64,000 bases of DNA from JAKAAZ01 sp963817855. GTDB lineage: Bacteria; Acidobacteriota; Terriglobia; Terriglobales; Acidobacteriaceae. A program made the translations under genes and the position numbers. Positions 60,722-64,000 of this stretch are shown here, piece after piece (position 1 is the first letter of the stretch; every line of letters begins with the position of its first letter). The notes below the pieces were generated by a model, which saw only the letters and a program-made list of their open reading frames with translations, did not search any database and was not told the origin of the DNA. The stretch covers positions 124,001 to 188,000 of the forward strand of contig CAWFQA010000004.1 of assembly GCA_963817855.1 (NCBI GenBank), written 5' to 3'.

Positions 60722-62761
60722 ATGCATAGAAAAATTGTTTGGATGATTGCAGTTGCTGCCTTGGCTCTCACGGTCCCTCGCTGCTCGCGTGCGCAGGTGT
60801 ATTCGCCGCAGATCACTAAGGTCGGTCAGGTGGACACCAGCAACATGACGAGCCTGGTGCAGGGGATTTATCAGCAATACCATGCCAAGACCGACCGCGA
60901 AAAAGCGGAAGCGATCTGGCGCTTCTACCTGACGGATGGAAGATTCGTGAAGCCGGGAATGTTCTATCATCTGCTGGGCTACGCCTACGAGGAGCCGAAC
61001 GGTCAAGTGCTCGATCCAATGAAGCTGCTGAATAGTTATGGTTTTGGGCTTTGCTATCAGGATGGGCCCTTGATGGCGGCTACATATGATGCCGGGGGGT
61101 TCAAGCATTCGCGCGTGTGGTTCCTCACTGGGCATACCGTTGCTGAGGTCTACTACGACGGCGCGTATCACATGTTCGATTCCGATGAGTTGGGCTATAA
61201 CCCTATTGGAACCGGCCCGTTGAAGCGGCGTGATGTCGCCTCTGTCTGGCAGTTGGAACATGACGGCAACATCATCACGAGGAATGTCACAGGGCCGACA
61301 ACGTCAAACCCGAAGACTGTCGACTATCCATGGTATCCGGCGGACGTTCGCGCGGGAGATATGAAGGGTCTCGCCGAGCTGTACACGAGTATCAACGATA
61401 ACTATCTCTACGCGTACCGCCGCTATCCCGAGGGGCGAACGATGGATTTTGTTCTGCGGCCGGGCGAGCGCATGATTCGCTATTACCGTCCCACGCCCGC
61501 GGGAACGTTCTATCTGCCGTACACCTACGACGGCAAGGACTGGAAGATTCCTGCGGATTTTGCGCAGTTCAGGTTGCCGCCTTCGAACGGCCCGCGCAGC
61601 GAGAAAGATGCGCGTACATGGGCCACGGGCAAGATTGAATACCGACCCACCGGCATTTCCAGCGATCTAATGCGCAAGGGCGACGACGTCACGTATACCT
61701 TTTCCATGCCGTCTCCTTACGTGATTATCGATGCACATTTTTCTGTACAAGCCGTACTGCCAACAGCGCAGGACAAGATGACGGCTGCGACTTCCATCGA
61801 TGGCGGCCGCACCTGGGCAGAAAGCGCGTCGCTCACCGGCCCATTCAACGGCCCCTGGGAGACTCATGCAGCGGACCTGCCGGGTGCACAGGGCCGTCGG
61901 ACAGCCGTGTCGGGAACGTATGGATATCTGGTTCGCTTTTCACTGCACGGGGCAGCGAATCAGTCGCTGTCGCTGCAGAATGCGTTCCTCACCACGATAT
62001 TTCAGCTGAATCCGCGAACGATTCCTGCGCTCACTCCCGGTGAAAATCAATTCGAATATCGCGCCGGGAAAGATGTCAGGACGGAGTTGCCAGTGCGCCC
62101 CTCGCATTTGAACGAGTACGCTTCCAAAGTGGGAAATGCCAGCTACGTGTCTCAGGATGGACAGGGCTACTGGGTCAACGACGGGGATCACGCTGGAGAC
62201 GTCATCTTTGAAGTCTCCGCCCAGAATCGCGATCTCAGCGGCTTCGATGTCGGTGGCAGGTTCCTCGACCTGACCGGTGGAATCGCTCCCAACAAATTTA
62301 CGGCCGAAATTCGCCACGTCACTCCATGGCCCGCGAATCGCAAGGGACCGGGCTCAGCGTCAATCTCATGGTCGACCAGTAGCCGTGGGCCGTGGAAAAC
62401 ATTGTGGACCTACGATCCCAAGGTGACCTGGCTCGACGGCCAGCCGATCAAGCAGGTGCTGCGCTGGCCGGAGGTAGACCGCAGTGTGCGAAATCTGCCC
62501 GCAGGAACGGAGCACGTCTACGTTCGCTACCAATTCGACGGGCTGGCCATCGATCATTTTAGGCTCGCCAGCATTCGTCCGGAAAACCCTTCGGCGACCC
62601 AACATCTGAAGATCACAGAAATCTGGGAGGAGAATGGCAATCAACACGAGTTTCACAAAGACATCACCGACGCGAACGTTGCGCAGGCGTACCAGATTTC
62701 TATTCCCAAGCAGGCGGATGTAACCAACGTGGCATTCATTCTCGACTGCCCGTCAAAATAA
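60722..62761 (+). CDS. secreted transglutaminase-like protein
   Basis: A 679-residue exported protein. Signal KIVWMIAVAALALTVPRC is followed by a transglutaminase-like (papain-fold) domain with a plausible catalytic triad: Cys111 in YGFGLCYQDG, His138 in FLTGHTVAEVYYDGAYHM and Asp153. The remaining 500 residues are beta-rich, with GGRTWAESA and NPRTIPALTPGENQFEYR stretches. These may be sugar-binding. Bacterial transglutaminase-like domains mostly act as peptidases or amidases rather than cross-linkers. A role on a glycopeptide or other glycoconjugate is possible given the neighbours. A ribosome site (AAAAGGA) lies at good spacing. Confidence 0.8.
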   Translation: MHRKIVWMIAVAALALTVPRCSRAQVYSPQITKVGQVDTSNMTSLVQGIYQQYHAKTDREKAEAIWRFYLTDGRFVKPGMFYHLLGYAYEEPNGQVLDPMKLLNSYGFGLCYQDGPLMAATYDAGGFKHSRVWFLTGHTVAEVYYDGAYHMFDSDELGYNPIGTGPLKRRDVASVWQLEHDGNIITRNVTGPTTSNPKTVDYPWYPADVRAGDMKGLAELYTSINDNYLYAYRRYPEGRTMDFVLRPGERMIRYYRPTPAGTFYLPYTYDGKDWKIPADFAQFRLPPSNGPRSEKDARTWATGKIEYRPTGISSDLMRKGDDVTYTFSMPSPYVIIDAHFSVQAVLPTAQDKMTAATSIDGGRTWAESASLTGPFNGPWETHAADLPGAQGRRTAVSGTYGYLVRFSLHGAANQSLSLQNAFLTTIFQLNPRTIPALTPGENQFEYRAGKDVRTELPVRPSHLNEYASKVGNASYVSQDGQGYWVNDGDHAGDVIFEVSAQNRDLSGFDVGGRFLDLTGGIAPNKFTAEIRHVTPWPANRKGPGSASISWSTSSRGPWKTLWTYDPKVTWLDGQPIKQVLRWPEVDRSVRNLPAGTEHVYVRYQFDGLAIDHFRLASIRPENPSATQHLKITEIWEENGNQHEFHKDITDANVAQAYQISIPKQADVTNVAFILDCPSK

Positions 62762-62922
62762 AATTGGTCGGATTACGATAGAAAAGGGACGACGCGTTCC
62801 GAACGAATCGAATTGCCGTTACCTTGCCAAGAAATATTCCCCGTGTGACCGAACGAGTTGCGATGTGCGGCGTTACCATGGCAGAGGATCGGCCATCGTT
62901 TGTAGAACAAGGAGTGTTATTG

Positions 62923-63879
62923 ATGTCGTCTACTCGTCGTGATTTTCTAGCGGGCCTTGGCGCCGCAGCCGCAGCGGTTTCTGTCCCAGGGCATGCTGCG
63001 CGGGCTCTTGCCGGTGACTCATTGTTGTATCCTCCCGCAGATTTGTCTTACTTCGACACGCCAATCCATCACGGACCGATGAAGATCCAGATTGGCTACG
63101 CCACGATTACGTGGAAAGAAAACGACAACCAGGCGATCGAGGATATCTCCGCTGTTGGCTATCCCGGCATCCAGCTGCGTGCCAACGTTCTCGGAGAATA
63201 TCCTGATCCGCAAGCGCTGAAAGGTGCATTGGCGAAGCACCATCTGACCTTCGTAGCCCTGTCTAGTGGAGATGCTCCACTGGACCCCGCAGGCGAGAAA
63301 AAAAGTCTGGAAACCCACGCCACGCATGCTCGCTATCTGCATCAGGCAGGCGGAAAATATCTGCAGGTCATTGGCACATTCGCCCAGAAAAGCTACACCT
63401 CCAGCGATTACAAGCGGGAGGGCATGCTGCTGACGGAAATCGGCAAGCGCGCCGCCGACTACGGCATCCAGACGGGGTTCCACAATCACATGGGATCGAT
63501 CGGGCAAACTCCGGAGCAGGTGGACGCGATTCTTGATGCTGCCGATCCTCGCTATGTGAAGCTGGAATTGGACACCGGACATTACCAGCAAGGAGGTGGC
63601 GATCCGGCGGAGGCCATTCGCAAATATCATGACCGACTGCTATTTTTGCACCTGAAAGATGCGGAGCCGGCGGCGACAAAGAGCGGTTATCAGTTTGTCG
63701 AGCTAGGGCAGGGAAGAGTGAACTTCGTCGCAATCTTCGATGCGTTGCGAGCTACCAACTTTAGAGGTTGGGGCGTGGTGGAACTGGATGGGGAGCGAAC
63801 CGGCACGAATCGCACGCCGAAACAGTCGGCGGAAATGAGTAAGAATTATTTAATCCACAAGCTAGGAGTGCAGGTATGA
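62923..63879 (+). CDS. Tat-exported sugar-isomerase-type TIM barrel protein
   Basis: A 318-residue protein of the xylose-isomerase-like/AP-endonuclease-2 superfamily. A Tat signal (STRRDFLAGLGAAAAAVSV) is followed by IQIGYATITWKEND, the metal-site segments GFHNHMGSI, LELDTGHY and HLKDAEP, and a final VELDGER. Cytoplasmic members isomerise or epimerise sugars; exported members are known to act on oxidised sugars. The start is ATG 62923, which has AAGGAG eight bases upstream; the frame opens further up but without a ribosome site. It overlaps the next gene by four bases (ATGA). Confidence 0.87.
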   Translation: MSSTRRDFLAGLGAAAAAVSVPGHAARALAGDSLLYPPADLSYFDTPIHHGPMKIQIGYATITWKENDNQAIEDISAVGYPGIQLRANVLGEYPDPQALKGALAKHHLTFVALSSGDAPLDPAGEKKSLETHATHARYLHQAGGKYLQVIGTFAQKSYTSSDYKREGMLLTEIGKRAADYGIQTGFHNHMGSIGQTPEQVDAILDAADPRYVKLELDTGHYQQGGGDPAEAIRKYHDRLLFLHLKDAEPAATKSGYQFVELGQGRVNFVAIFDALRATNFRGWGVVELDGERTGTNRTPKQSAEMSKNYLIHKLGVQV

Positions 63880-64000
63880 GCTGTCCATTTCGCGTTGCTG
63901 TCATCAATGACGAAATCACTCAGGATTTTGGCCGCGCGTGCGAAATCGCGTCGAAAGATTTTGGCCTGAACTGGATTGAACTGCGCGGCATGTGGAACAA
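63876..64000 (+). CDS. sugar-phosphate isomerase/epimerase-type protein, N-terminal part
   Basis: The start of a second TIM-barrel isomerase, cut by the window end. ATG 63876 overlaps the previous stop by four bases (ATGA). The first 41 residues read MSCPFRVAVINDEITQDFGR, then ACEIASKDFGLNWIELRGMW, the same first strands as the upstream protein and typical of IolE/AP-endonuclease-2-like sugar isomerases. It has no signal peptide, unlike its neighbour, so the pair would work on both sides of the membrane. Length unknown. Confidence 0.8.
   Translation, partial: MSCPFRVAVINDEITQDFGRACEIASKDFGLNWIELRGMWN

Noticed and set aside
1..64000. tRNA, rRNA, CRISPR or prophage content
   Set aside because: I scanned for T-loop-like GGTTCGA words in cloverleaf context, regularly spaced repeats and phage or transposase motifs and found none that held up.

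Overview
The window looks like a chromosomal segment of an acidobacterium, most likely class Terriglobia (Acidobacteriota). This is an inference from gene content, with no database search behind it. The pointers are a division/cell-wall cluster with a PASTA-type transpeptidase, many secreted GH42, GH28, DUF4091, DUF4832 and DUF5107 proteins with Tat or Sec signals, a meaB/mce pair, and a short-form psd next to pssA. I found no rRNA, tRNA, CRISPR array, prophage or transposase gene.

Layout. 1-6.8 kb: rsmH (cut by the window edge), a 39-residue membrane peptide followed by a terminator, ftsL, ftsI, murE and murF. The cluster then stops against a convergent esterase/GH42 pair (6.8-9.8 kb). 10.1-15.1 kb: a small membrane protein, an acyl-CoA dehydrogenase with a decayed copy of its own 3' end nearby, an EmrB-type exporter and meaB. 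15.2-20.2 kb: a compact housekeeping run of mce, tsaB, rimI, a DUF465 protein, psd, pssA and an Asd-like protein without the expected catalytic cysteine. 20.2-24.4 kb: a Tat-exported GH28 pectinase, a PhyH dioxygenase, and two tail-to-tail CPBP-type membrane proteins separated by a hairpin-rich repeat.

24.6-31.5 kb is an assimilatory sulfate reduction operon (cysD, cysN, cysH, a siroheme sulfite reductase and a bifunctional cysG) joined by 1-4 base overlaps. In front of it lie a 28-codon leader ORF with a Cys-Leu-Cys-Cys-Val-Cys run and an intrinsic terminator, which is the layout of a cysteine-responsive attenuator. CysH has the cysteine pattern of an APS reductase, and the C-terminal APS-kinase-like part of CysN has lost its P-loop. 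The two fit a pathway that uses APS directly. A second attenuator, with an isoleucine-rich leader, precedes an acetolactate synthase small subunit gene on the minus strand near 36 kb.

31.5-40.1 kb: agaS and a PfkB kinase (divergent), an amidohydrolase, ilvN, an M20 peptidase with an APC permease, and a DeoR regulator. 40.2-64 kb is the most unusual part: a large secreted-saccharide locus with two copies each of a DUF5107-TPR protein, a DUF4832 protein and a giant GH42-like protein. It also holds a DUF4091 protein, a transglutaminase-like protein, a CBM9-like protein, a cupin, a truncated kduI, and two tandem sugar-isomerase-type TIM barrels. The substrate is unknown.

Six genes carry a total of eight reading-frame breaks, and each is repaired by removing exactly one base, usually from a short homopolymer. 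This one-sided pattern suggests insertion-type sequencing errors at least as much as real gene decay, so those genes are annotated with both possibilities stated.
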